In this document: piece after piece, positions 34,011-44,699 of the stretch | How the letters are laid out: the number at the start of each line of letters is the position of its first letter | Numbering within the stretch: the stretch's first letter is position 1 | NCBI GenBank assembly: GCA_945643635.1 | Contig: CALZFC010000057.1 | Location: forward strand, 1,064,001 to 1,128,000 | Direction: 5' to 3' | Source: Allodiplogaster sudhausi | Lineage: Eukaryota; Nematoda; Chromadorea; Rhabditida; Diplogasteridae | DNA: 64,000 bases | Made by a program: the position numbers and the translations under genes | The notes under the pieces: generated by a model | Database searches by the model: none | The model's input: the letters and a program-made list of their open reading frames with translations, nothing else | Told to the model about the DNA's origin: nothing

Positions 34011-34439
34011 ATCTTCGAGATAAACCTTAATTTAATCCTCTTTCAAACAGAAAACGACACACTCTTCACTCTCTTTATTTATTCTCTTTCAAAGGAAAAA
34101 AACCTGGTATCACTAGTTTGCGTTTTAGAGTGTAAAAATAACACACGCTCGTGGAAAAATCGAATACAACTCAACTCTCTGATACTATAAGCCTGCTTGG
34201 GCCCCGTGAACCACCTGATTCGCCGGGGCCATTATTTTACCGATTAGAAAAAGGACGGATGTGAAGTTAATTTTTAAAGACGAGGAGCAAAGAATGAAAT
34301 GTTATATTACTCTAGAACCGTCATTTTCTTCTTGATATGTTTGCTCTCAAGACATTTGTCGTATTGTTTCTTTTATTAATATTTATTTTGTCAATTTATT
34401 TGTCAAATCAGTGCACTTATAATCGGTAACGGAACATCT

Positions 34440-34620
34440 GTTTGGAACACCTTTTCTCTCCGCTCTCTCTATTTCTCTCTATCTCTCTTTCTCTCTTTCT
34501 ACCTCTCTCTCCTTAATTCTCTCTTTCTTCATCTCCCTCCCTCTTCCTCTCTTTCTAGCTCACTCTCCCTCTTCTCTTTTTCTCTTCGCTCTCTATCTCT
34601 CTCTCTTTCCTTCATCTTTA
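34440..34620. repeat. CT-rich tract
   Basis: About 180 bp of TCTCTC/TTTCTC with CCTC interruptions. Confidence 0.85.
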
Positions 34621-34932
34621 TAGCGTTACTCATGTGTGAACATCTACAATGTTGCGTCGCTGTGCATGCTCATGGTTCTTATAACTTTTTCTTATATTTA
34701 TTTTATTTTCAATATTAATAGTTTTTTTAATACAAAGTAGAATCGTGAAGTATTACCAAGTGGTTTTCATAACTACTCGTTCGATTCTTGTTCCGTACAC
34801 ATGTTCTTTGTCGTTTTCTAGCATTTTTGTATTGAAATCCCCATGAATCACAAATGCACAGTTGTCGAGAAACTTCGATTTTGTTGGTAGTCTATCTCGT
34901 TTGTCCACGCTCTCTCTCTCATCCATCGTTTA

Positions 34933-35181
34933 TTGCTGTCGTTCCGGAGAAGTGGTCTATGTCCTCTTTTTACTATAACTCTTTTTGAACCGGCGGTGGA
35001 TTTGTATTCGTTGCAATCTATTTATGCATCTTATAAAGAATTAGTCTCCGATGCGTCTGCGATTTTGATGTTAAATAGAAAAATACGCATTATCACTGTT
35101 CAAAATGATCAACGGATCACAGTGCGCAGAAGTGATTCTTTGATGGATAAAGACCCATCGACTTTAAATTTCCTTTATTAA
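34933..35181 (+). CDS. Small open frame, unknown
   Basis: 82 codons with ordinary composition (SLQSIYASYKELVSDASAIL in the middle) and an AT-rich third position, ending TAA. No domain, no clear splice signals and no homologous frame elsewhere in the window. It could be a real small exon or chance. Confidence 0.25.
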   Translation: MLSFRRSGLCPLFTITLFEPAVDLYSLQSIYASYKELVSDASAILMLNRKIRIITVQNDQRITVRRSDSLMDKDPSTLNFLY

Positions 35182-35427
35182 AAATTAATTTTATAAAGCC
35201 AACATAAAAAATCTAAATAAAAAAATTGACGAGTAAAATTAATTAAAGACTGAAATGAGATTGGGTTTTTTCGTTGGTAATATATCATTATTCATACATG
35301 CGCATATGACTGCCTTGTTTCAGTTGACAAATTGGAGAGGGGTTTCTTTCTTTCGGCCAGATACATTAATCTATCTTATGACATCATAAAAATAAAAATT
35401 CTAAATAAACCTCGGATTTATATTTTT

Positions 35428-35525
35428 TCAATAAATAAGTTGCGCATTCATGTGAACACGCGGTTTTCACACAGTCTGTGAAGTTATTAGAAAGTCGAAG
35501 ACAATCAGGGACGATTAGTTCCCGA
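35428..35525. repeat. Dispersed repeat (partner near 31155)
   Basis: GAACACGCGGTTTTCACACA and CGAAGACAATCAGGGACGAT correspond to GGACACGCGGTTTTCGCCCA and the following sequence at 31155-31250; both are preceded by AAATAA-CCTCGG words. Confidence 0.6.
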
Positions 35526-35732
35526 TGAAGTAGAGAAGTCGGAGTTAAAGATTGGTTAATTGCAACAATGAATGTATTTTTGTTATGACATACCAAAAGA
35601 TCACTGTTCTTGGATTTCGTTTATTTGAAATATTCCCAAAAAAAACCAAAATTAATATAATTTTCGGTTGGGAATCTCTGAATAAACGATGACAGCTCCA
35701 TAGCAGAAATTTGCAGACCGTTTTTTCATATA

Positions 35733-36130
35733 CAGTGCCGTGCAAAATTCTATTTACTTTTGGTTTTTCATGAATATTTTCCTTCAAAGTAGATGAAAGT
35801 TAATGAAATTTTCAGGGTTTCCTCTTTATGCTGTTACAATTATCGTATGAGATTATTGGATTCATTGATCTACTACAGTGCAATAAAAAATCAATAACTG
35901 GAATCACCCGGATTGCACATTTAGGCCCCCTGTAGAAAATGGTTTATTTGTTTAATCTTAGGGTAGTTTGTATTGTTTTGATTACTAAGCTTTATTCTAG
36001 AACATCTTTGCGATAACATTTTGATCTGTGCTCTATTTATTAACATTCTGTTACATGCTGTTTGGCTCAAATTTGCGATTCATGCACTCGGGCTGTGGTG
36101 CAGAAGGTTCAGGAGGATAAAATCGAACAT
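35733..36130. mobile_element. Tc1/mariner-like end, relic 1
   Basis: ACAGTGCCGTGCAAAATTCT starts a segment that matches 41626-41995 in order: CTTTTGGTTTTTCATG, CCTTCAA, TGAAATTTTCAGGGTT, TTCATTGATCTA, AATCACCCGGATTG, CATTTAGGC, GCGATAACATTTTG and GTTCAGGAGGATAAA. The tip resembles the CAGTGNNGGNCAAAAGT ends of Tc1/mariner transposons. No transposase frame and no opposite end are seen. Confidence 0.6.
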
Positions 36131-36220
36131 TTAATGCTATTCCTATACTAACAGTTATTTAAATATATGCACAGATAGTCACTGAACGTATTCAGATGGC
36201 TACTTACGCTTTGAAAATTA

Positions 36221-36828
36221 TGTGCTAACTATCTCATCGCGTAATTAGCACCGCGGACAACATTCGACCGCAGTCTGGACCTACTTAAAGTGATGAAATG
36301 TGGGAGTTTGAATTTTAAAAACGGGTTTGTCTATCACACATGATTATTACAAGGCTCTTCGATATTCAGAAGCCTTATTTCAACCCTGGCTTCACCAAGT
36401 CCTCCAGGGGCAGTGGATCGTTTGAATGGTACCATGGCATAGAGTATTACACTGCCGTATAGGACAGGAAACTATACCCAATTTTTTTTTAGATCGAGCC
36501 AAAAATCACTGTAATCGATACAGCAGAGTGTTCTGAAATAGTCTAAATCTCAATTGGCTAATTTAATTTTGTGATTGATCCAGAACAGAAAGCTGTCAGT
36601 AAACTGTACTATTCTATGCCATTGTACATTCAAACGATCTTTTGCTCTCGGAGGACTCGTGAAGCCAGGGTTGAAATAAGGCTTCTGAATATCGAAGAGC
36701 GTAGTAACAATCATGTGTGATAGACAAACCCGTTTTTAAAATTCAAACTCCCACATGGCATCACTTTAAGTAGGTCCAGACTGCGATCGAATGTTGTCCG
36801 AGGTGCTAATTACGCGATGAGATTGTTA
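36221..36828. mobile_element. Foldback (palindromic) element
   Basis: Arms 36221-36457 and 36603-36828 are reverse complements. They share GTGCTAACTATCTCATCGCG, GGTTTGTCTATCACACATGA and CCTTATTTCAACCCTGGCTT, around a spacer of about 145 bp that is AT-rich and has no frame. The arms differ by scattered substitutions and a short indel. Confidence 0.8.
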
Positions 36829-36829
36829 G

Positions 36830-38030
36830 CACCAAACCACTGAACACCGTATCAACCCGTAGCTATTGTTTGTGTTGCTTAATTGTACTTGTGCTGATTG
36901 TTTGCTTGCTTATAAACCTCTGCATGTTACTTGCATTGTTGCCTGCATATTACTTGTATTGTGTGTAAGGGCAAGACAGAACCCCGGTGCAGAGGCTGAC
37001 TTTTAGAACAGAACTTGCAAACTATCATCATTCAACTGAATCCATAAAATTCGCCTATATGTACATATGTATGCCGTAAAAAAAAAGTTGGGAGGATTAC
37101 CGTAGGCATTGAATAATTAATAAACCACTTTGGGACCGAAAGAGAGGGAGAGAGAGACAGAGATAGTATTGCGTTCAATTGTTTGACGTTAATTATGTGA
37201 GTTAAGCTGCAACACGGTTTAGTCTGCCGTTATAGTAGCTACATATGTACATATGTGACTCGTCTATAATCTTCCGGCTTTAATTAGTCACGTTGCATTA
37301 TAATGAGAATCCTAGCCTTTTAAACATGAGATTTGACCATTTCAAATGCTAATTACTAGGAGAATGTTAATCTAACTCACTTCGTCTCTACTTCTCCTCC
37401 TCCAGCGATCATCTCCTATCTCCACCACAATAGACCTCGTTTCCTTCTGTCTCGTATCACACAACACTAATTTATTCCATATGAAGACTACAACTGAAGG
37501 AACACATAGCTAGGAATGAGTAATGGTAGGTAGAAATATGGGAAAGAGAGCGAATAGGGTAGAATGAGATGTGATATACTAAATTATTTTCAAAATGACG
37601 TCATCTACTGGATGATGCTGAATCGTCGCGCTTCAGGTGCGGGTCGTTTCTCGTCCACAGCCTGATTGTGAGTTAATTTCAATTTCTTTATCGCATTGAC
37701 CGATGTGGGCAAAATATGGTATGTAACATCATAATACTTGAGGAAATATAGTCTATATTTCAATATAATTAGAAATTATTAAAAAGAAAAAAATTATAAT
37801 ACAAGAGAGAAAAAGATGACAGAAACAAAATGGGGCATGAGATGTTACTTTTAAGAGACATTTTGTTGAGTTACAAAGTGGGTAGTTATGACAATTTATT
37901 GTCTTCTCATCATTATATTAGCATTTAAATCCTTTCATAATACGAGTCTTATAAAAGTTGAGCCGCTAGAAAATATTACTTCTTTGCACCTGGTAAAACT
38001 GATTTGATTTTTGCAAAAACACAAATCCAC
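36830..38030. other. AT-rich spacer, no gene recognised
   Basis: It holds short GA runs (37141-37165) and two ACATATGTAC words (37061, 37241). The DEG/ENaC gene's last exon or exons should lie here on the minus strand, since the exon at 38035-38208 ends in a splice donor without a stop, but I could not place them. Confidence 0.4.
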
Positions 38031-38034
38031 TCAC

Positions 38035-41000
38035 CATTTCGTCCTCCTCATGCGGTTGCGTCTTTTTGACTGCGATCTGTCTCTTAATTCGATGGATGAC
38101 AAAGAGACAAAGGACGAAGAGACACGTCGCGATCTCGACCACGGTGATGACAGAAAGGCCGAGCCAGATGCCAGCTTGGCCGCCGAGTTCGGAGAGAACG
38201 GAAGAAATCTACAAGTTTTAAAATTAATATATAAATAATAATAATTATTATTATAAAATCTAAATAATCATTCTTACCGTATACGAGGGAGTCTCCATAT
38301 AAGTAGACATTCACAATGAGCGCGTTCCTTTTGTACCTGAATATGGTTATATCTTAAAATATAGCACGGTGTTGCGAACCATTCGATGCATTTGTCGACT
38401 GAGGCAAAATTGATGTTCCAAGGCTCACAACTGCCAAGCTGTAATTGACGAATATTTTAATCCCAAAAATAATTAATTCATTTATCGATTTGCGGTGTTC
38501 ACCCTAGGAGGAAGCACTCTCGTTCATGCGTGATCACCAAACCCACCGCATGAAAATTGCTCGCACGAATGAAAGCGCGAATGCATGCGGCAATATGAAA
38601 TCTCACTTTATTTTGCGTTGTGTGCCCCCACCCCTTTAAGAATATTTTGAAGTGTCCTCGGTGTATGTAGTATATTTAAATACATATATATGATTTAAAA
38701 AAATTAATTTACTAATTATGACAAATGTTATCATCAAATATCTTGAATCCGAAAACAATGTACCCATGTTGATTGTGATAATCTCGCAATAAGAACTAAC
38801 GCCAGCAGTGCCGCTGCTCACAAGAAGATCTTGTCTGGTTGGTGCTTCTCTCTTACGACGACGGAATAAGGACCAGTCGTCTTAAAGTAATTCAAATCTT
38901 CAACAGAATTTAAAGATGATATCGACCAAAACATGGATGTTTCAATGATGTATTTAATTATTTTCAATGCATGCATACCTGAATCGCATTCATCAAACTG
39001 TGATAAATCACAGTTATTTGCCCACGTCCAGTCCGAAATCTTGAGTACATTTCCATGGTCAAAACAGAAAACATCTGGTTCCGGGAGGCTGTTAATCCGA
39101 TATTGGTTTGTACACTGAAACAATGGTGAGAAAATATGCATCAACAAAATACTCATCTTTGTTAGAAATTAATTTCGAGCTCTCACTTTAAGTCAAAAAC
39201 TATTTCTAATTAGGATCTATGCAATCCAAATTAAAACTTTTTCAACGCCGAGGAAGTTTCTCAATCTTTGAATAATGAGATTAAAATTTGTTTCACTAAT
39301 CTATCATATAATTAAAGAAATAAACATTTCCAACTTCGTAATTTGGCCACATTGGATTACTTGGAGTTCTTCGACGGCGACCTGTTGCATTGGAGGAGAA
39401 GTATTTGATTAAACTGCTACTTAACACTGGCCACTGTATTGAAAGTAATTCAGTCAAAACAAGAATCCATTCCGTTTGACTGAAATCCAAATGGAAAAAA
39501 AGACAGAAGCTTTAATGATAGCAAGTTTAGTTTAAAAAGAGACATCAAGGGGATGGAGAGTAGTTAGAATTTTCATGGTATTTGTTTTCATAATTGATAA
39601 TACAAATTCGAAAATACCTGAACAGCTGGGAACTCTTGAAAGATTGCAGGTTTTCACCAATTCTGCGCATTCAAAATGGAGTGCTCCATCATCCTTACAA
39701 AAACACATCTTGCTGGTCTCCAGGTCATGTTTAATTGTGGCCTGGTACTTGCACATCGCAGTCTAAAGATTCATCAAAGTTTAGTTTTTTTCTTATTAGA
39801 TTAATTCGCATGAATTTAGAAAATAACTCTACATTCTTTTGCCTTAAATAAATGAATTAAATATGTTGACTGTAGTAGTGCTCAGGATTGATATCGTAGT
39901 GTTGTCTTCCACTGGAGAGATCCATGTAGTGGAGATCGTTTGTAAAGACACTGTAGAGGCAGATTCCGTATTAGATGAAGGAGAAGTCATTGTTGTGGGA
40001 GTCGGAGTGCTCGAAAGGACGGAAGAAAGCGTATGTGGAGAAGAAGAAAAAGAGGGAGTTTCAGAAGTCGGGTGTGGTGAAGTCGACGTTGGCGATGTCT
40101 CTGAATTCTGTAATGGGGAAGAAGATGTTGCAGATGTCTCCGAAGATGAAGATGTTGTGTGATCAGGCTGAGCTGTCGATGTCGTCTTTTCTGATGAAGA
40201 CGTCCAGAACGGCTCCTGCGACACCTGAACGATGGCATGATAAAGCTGTCGAAGTATAAGGTAGTCCCATTTAAAACAGGCTCCAACAAGACTAAACAAT
40301 ATATCGTTATGTATGTTAGCAAAAGCAGCTAACGCTCATAGCGACATACTGCTTCTGAGTGCCGGTGCCAACGGTGTATTTTAGGGAGGGATACCTGGTG
40401 TTTGAAAGTTATTGTTACCTCAATAGTGCTAATGATTCTCACTAGATAATTACTAATAGAAGAAAAAAATTCTTGTCGAAACAACTCACTCGGCCATGCT
40501 GAGAGTGGGCTGAAAGGACACCTCGTAGCACGCTCGAGGGCAGGAGCAGGCCAGTTCGGCTCTCTCGCCTTCGTTGGCTGGAGAATGTCGTCGTCGTCGC
40601 AAGGTTCGAATGCATTTCACTGTGATCAAGAAGTCATAGGAGCATTGTTAAAACACCAAGTCTGTCTTTCTTTACAATCTTCCATTGTTCGACAGAGCAT
40701 CGCGGTGTTGGTGCCAAGTGGAATGCGAGGGTCCGCGCAGCCGCATCTGATTGGGCAATCTTTACTTCATTTATACCTAATTCCTATGGTTCAACTAAAT
40801 TTGTCCTAGTATAGCTGCAGCTGAACTATGTCTATAAACATATAAAAATGTTTTAGAAGCGACAGAAATCTGAGAGTTTGATAGTCTGCAGCTGCCTGCA
40901 GCTGTTCATGCAGCCCTGCCGCGTGTAGTTCTTTCCCTACAGATTCCGCATTCTTCACTATTCTTTTCCAGAAAAGTGTTCGAAAACTACTAGAAGTTTA

Positions 41001-43030
41001 TTGCGTTCAGTTTGTTTTTGCTAATTGCATGAATGGTTTACTGCGTAGTAGTTATTCGAATCGGATCCAAGGGCATCGACGCAGCTTGTGTAAGGAATTC
41101 CCGATCTGATCTTCACTTCCTGTGAAATTATTAGTCGATCTGCTCTTAAAAGACGACTACCATTGAAAAATTCGGTGCAGGCTTTCTCATTCTTGCATGA
41201 TATTTCGCAGCTCTCACATACCCGCACTCGCGAAAAAAAAAATAGCACTCGCGAATGCTAGAGTCAATTTGAAATCACACATTTTCAGTGTTCTAGTACT
41301 TACTTAGCAGAACTTACAACTATCTAACCTTGGTATAAAATATATATGCTCATGTACCTTTTCAATGACAATGGATGTTTGCTTCCCAACTTCAACAGGG
41401 ATTTGCCGACCGACTGCAGATGGATATCTGAAATTGTAATTTATAATATAGATGAATATGCTAATGTCCACTGATACTAATCAACTACATAAATACCTTC
41501 TGTCATGAATTGCAAGACGACAACTCGCTGTTTCGGAAGTAGGCAAAAAGTCGTTGTCCATCGTTTGGTGGTCTTCTTGCTGACGAGTGATATGTTTTTT
41601 TCTCTTCTGTTTCGCTTACATATGTACAGTGCTGGTCAAAAGTCTATTAACTTTTGGTTTTTCGTGCATATGTTCCTTCAATGAAATTTTCAGGGTTGCT
41701 TATTTATATTGGTAGAATTGTCTTAGCAGATTATTCGTTTCATTGATCTAAACCTGAGTCAAAAATTATCAATAAATCAAATCACCTGGATTGAACATTT
41801 AGGCGCGCTGGACAAAACAATTTTTTTCTTTGATCAAATTTTTATTGTAATTTCATTTTAATTTCATTATTGAACATTCCAACGATAACGTTTTAGTCGA
41901 ATTGCGATTTTATCTCCTGCTTTTGCATACAGCCTGCCCCCTGAACTCCATTCATGTAATCTGCCTGAGATGCACAGAGTTCAGGAGGATAAAGTGAGCG
42001 TCTCTAAACTAAATCATTCTCGTAATCCATATGCTTCTGCTAACCTTTACAGTGAGAAGCATTCTGAGTCCGTATTTTATGCCAGGCCGAGAGACAGAAG
42101 TGTTCGGCTGAAGCTGCAGACAAGCGCCAAATTCAGCGTCCATATGAATTGAAAACCAATTCCTGTAATGGTGAGTGCTAGTGAAGGCAGATTGTAATGC
42201 GTAAAATACTAACTTTTCGCATTGCTTGGCACCAAGAGTACATTCTGTTACCAAATCATCGAAGCTGTACATCGCCGGTATCTGAATTAAATTGATCTTC
42301 GCAATTAAAATACAATTCAAAGTGTTGTTTAGCATGCCTTCTCCTCTTCTGTCATGTTCGCAGCGAGTAGCATTACCATATCTTTCGTCACTAGTTGTCC
42401 CTCTCGAGGACGGAGCGATGCCTCGAATCAGATTCAGTTACCTCGGTCATATTATCTTAAAAATAACAATTAGGCTAGCATTATTTATGAAAACACCTCT
42501 CCAGCATACCAGTCCATAAGAGTCGTTCGTTTCCAGACGATTACGTGCTGCTCGATATGACTGAAGTAGTTCAGAAATTGCGCGAAACGACGGATTATTG
42601 TTGACTTCCGCCAATTTGTATGGATTGGAGTTGCAGAAGGTTACGGTGGAAAATTCCTGCGACACAAGCACAGTTCATCATGATAGAATTGAGATAACTC
42701 TACCTGCATCGCAAACTCGACCGTCGTTGTCATGTGCGATGGAAAGGCGAGGTAGCGAACGACGGAAAGAGCGACGCTTAGGACAAAGGCAATTCCACTG
42801 TCAAAAAGAATTCCGACATTCTTGTCAAGGGCAATTTCAGCGAAGTTGAAGTTCTTTTTCATGAAAGTTGTAATCGCTTTAAAAACTTACAGCACAATTG
42901 ACGCGATTCCCCAATAGATTCTCTCCAGTTTTGTGTCGCAGCAGCAGAAGAAGCGAATGCATGCAACTGAGGACCAGCGAGCAAAGTCAAAGAGGACGCT
43001 TAGAAGAGTCGCTTTTGCCATGAGACAGAT
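38035..43030 (-). CDS. DEG/ENaC-family sodium channel, 20 exons
   Basis: A cell-surface channel subunit of the amiloride-sensitive/degenerin family: two membrane helices, a large extracellular domain, three subunits per channel. Exons on the minus strand: 43030-42891 (possible ATG at 43021), 42797-42704, 42656-42510, 42421-42377, 42281-42214, 42162-42045, 41579-41497, 41427-41358, 41119-41042, 40936-40864, 40759-40676, 40619-40490, 40291-39871, 39762-39618, 39381-39326, 39114-38979, 38897-38822, 38430-38380, 38336-38285 and 38208-38035. All phases agree (744 codons so far; C-terminus open). Signatures: TM1, then STVTFCNSNPYKL; FGACLQL with PGIKYGLRMLL; RRYPSAVGRQIPV; CGCADPRIPL; CSCPRACYEVSF; NALIVNVY; and the pore and TM2, LGGQAGIWLGLSVITVVEI, with Gly-Leu-Ser at the selectivity filter. 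Odd: about 290 extra residues (mucin-like, then Cys-rich) lie between CSCPRACYEVSF and NALIVNVY. The 420-nt intron-sized gap at 41580-42044 carries a transposon relic. Confidence 0.88.
39871..40291 (-). other. Mucin-like exon of the DEG/ENaC gene
   Basis: This single exon codes about 140 residues. After a short hydrophobic-aromatic lead (KWDYLILRQLYHAIVQ) it is almost entirely Ser, Thr and Pro, with repeats such as SETSATSSS and SPHPTSETP, typical of dense O-glycosylation. It joins in phase to the exon upstream (GA|T) and downstream (ACA| or CCA| before GT). An alternative donor would end it at 39913. Known family members have only about 20 residues at this place. Confidence 0.7.
41626..41995. 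mobile_element. Tc1/mariner-like end, relic 2, inside channel intron
   Basis: ACAGTGCTGGTCAAAAGTCT is a Tc1/mariner-type terminus. It continues in parallel with 35733-36130 down to GTTCAGGAGGATAAA. It fills most of the intron at 41580-42044, whose neighbours are 43-240 nt, so it is an insertion. No transposase frame. Confidence 0.65.
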
Positions 43031-43189
43031 CTGAAAAGAAAATGAAAAAAACCCATTTAATTGAGATAATAAAGCAAACAGAGGACTGTGCGTTTTTCAG
43101 CAATTCCAGTAATATTTAGTGAGGTGGAACAGTCAACGCGTTGGGGTGGGAAGCCTCTTCAGTAAAATATGCTGAAAGGATTTCGCTGA

Positions 43190-44420
43190 AAAGTGGCTTC
43201 TTCCTCCTCGAATGCTCTTTAGGCACCTTTTTTTCTTTCTCTTTTCATTTGCCATCATGGAATGAACTTGAACTCTAAGCACTGCTTCCACCTCTCGTGA
43301 TCCCTCTGTCCTTGGCATGGGCGCTGTCATGGAAAAGGGAATTGTCTTTTGTTTGGGTTCAGGCGAATTGCTTGCTGGAAGCTACCAAATTACCCATTCC
43401 TTCTCTTTGGGGAGAATTTGGCCTCGACAAGGGAGCAATGACTTTTCCATGCTTCGTAAACAGGCTTGCCTGACAACCCAAGAGTCCAGAGTTAGAGGAT
43501 GTTTGAGCGCGAAATCTCCGAAACATCAGATGGCTGACAAACATATTATGTAACTGTATTCAGCGATCTGATGTTTCGCGTATTAATAATTAGTGTCATG
43601 GACTTGACTTCATTCTTGCCTCAAATTCTTTAGGTCCTCATCGATTCAGGAACAATTTTAAATGGTTAAGAAAGAAAAATATGTTAAGAAAGAAAATTTT
43701 GGTATCAAAAAAAACATGGAAAATTTGCGCAGGTTTTAAAGGAGGCAAACCCCTGTCAATCGTACTCTTTATTTTGCTATCGTCATACTCGAACTTGACA
43801 CTGTATATAAATCGCTCTGAACTTATATTTTCAATTTTTTTTAAAATTCAACCGGAAAGTGTCCGTTTTCACATCCCCTCTGCAGCTCTTCAAGGCTTTC
43901 TTTATCTCTGATGAAGACCTTACTGTATCTAATACATCATCGCTGAAGCTACTTTTGCAATTAAGATTCATCGAACATGTTAGGGTCATCGCGGAAGGAG
44001 TTTTCTTCAAAAGTACTTTACTCCGGGACTCTTGCGTTGTCAGGAAAATCTGATCGAAGCGTGCAATATCCATTGCTCTCTTGTCGAAGCCAAGGTCTCT
44101 TCCAATGTTGTGGTTTCATGTAAGCAATTTGGCTCGACCGAAACAAAAGAAGAATCTCTTTTCCATGACAGCGAGCGCCAGTATTAATGCAAATTTAAAG
44201 ATGAAGCAAATAATATTGTTGGGGCATCTGTATAAAAATGTAGTGAAAGAAGGACCGGTACACAAGTACTTGTTCAAGATGCAAGAAAGTTTAGAGGGAA
44301 ATTCCATAGCAACTAATGATGACAATGGCCCGTTTTTGTGTGGGTGCAGGCAAAATCCTACATACAAAACTTTCTCTCTCAAGCTTTGGTTCACCTCTAA
44401 ATTTCTGATCAAGTATGTAC
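43190..44420. repeat. Diverged inverted repeat upstream of the channel gene
   Basis: 43316-43495 (CGCTGTCATGGAAAAGGGAA...CTGACAACCCAAGAGTCC) matches the reverse complement of 44030-44190 at roughly 70% by eye. The minus-strand frame at 43831-44073 (80 codons, IARFDQIFLTTQESRSK early) starts in this block and has ordinary composition. This may be two remains of a transposon gene in opposite orientation. No domain is recognised. Confidence 0.5.
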
Positions 44421-44699
44421 ATACAAATGTATGTACATTGTTGGCCAGACTTCTGATGTATCACTTTTCAATAATCTGTCCCAAACACTTGCCTCTGGCC
44501 TCGTCGCTGATCAAGCGCGCGTGAACTTCTCACCGATTCATGAACTACGACGATTATCGACTACAACGTGCAAAATCACGGGTAACTGATCCTGAGAAGC
44601 ATTTGGACAAAGGTGGAATCAAACTGCGTACATAATTGTTCGTCATGCCACAAGCACATAGGAACTTCAATATGAATATAGTTTGGTTTGTCAGGCTTT

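Noticed and set aside
39863..40259. Plus-strand frames of 94-99 codons, Glu/Val or Lys-rich
   Set aside because: They are the complement of the Ser/Thr-rich channel exon, which is phased with its neighbours on the minus strand.
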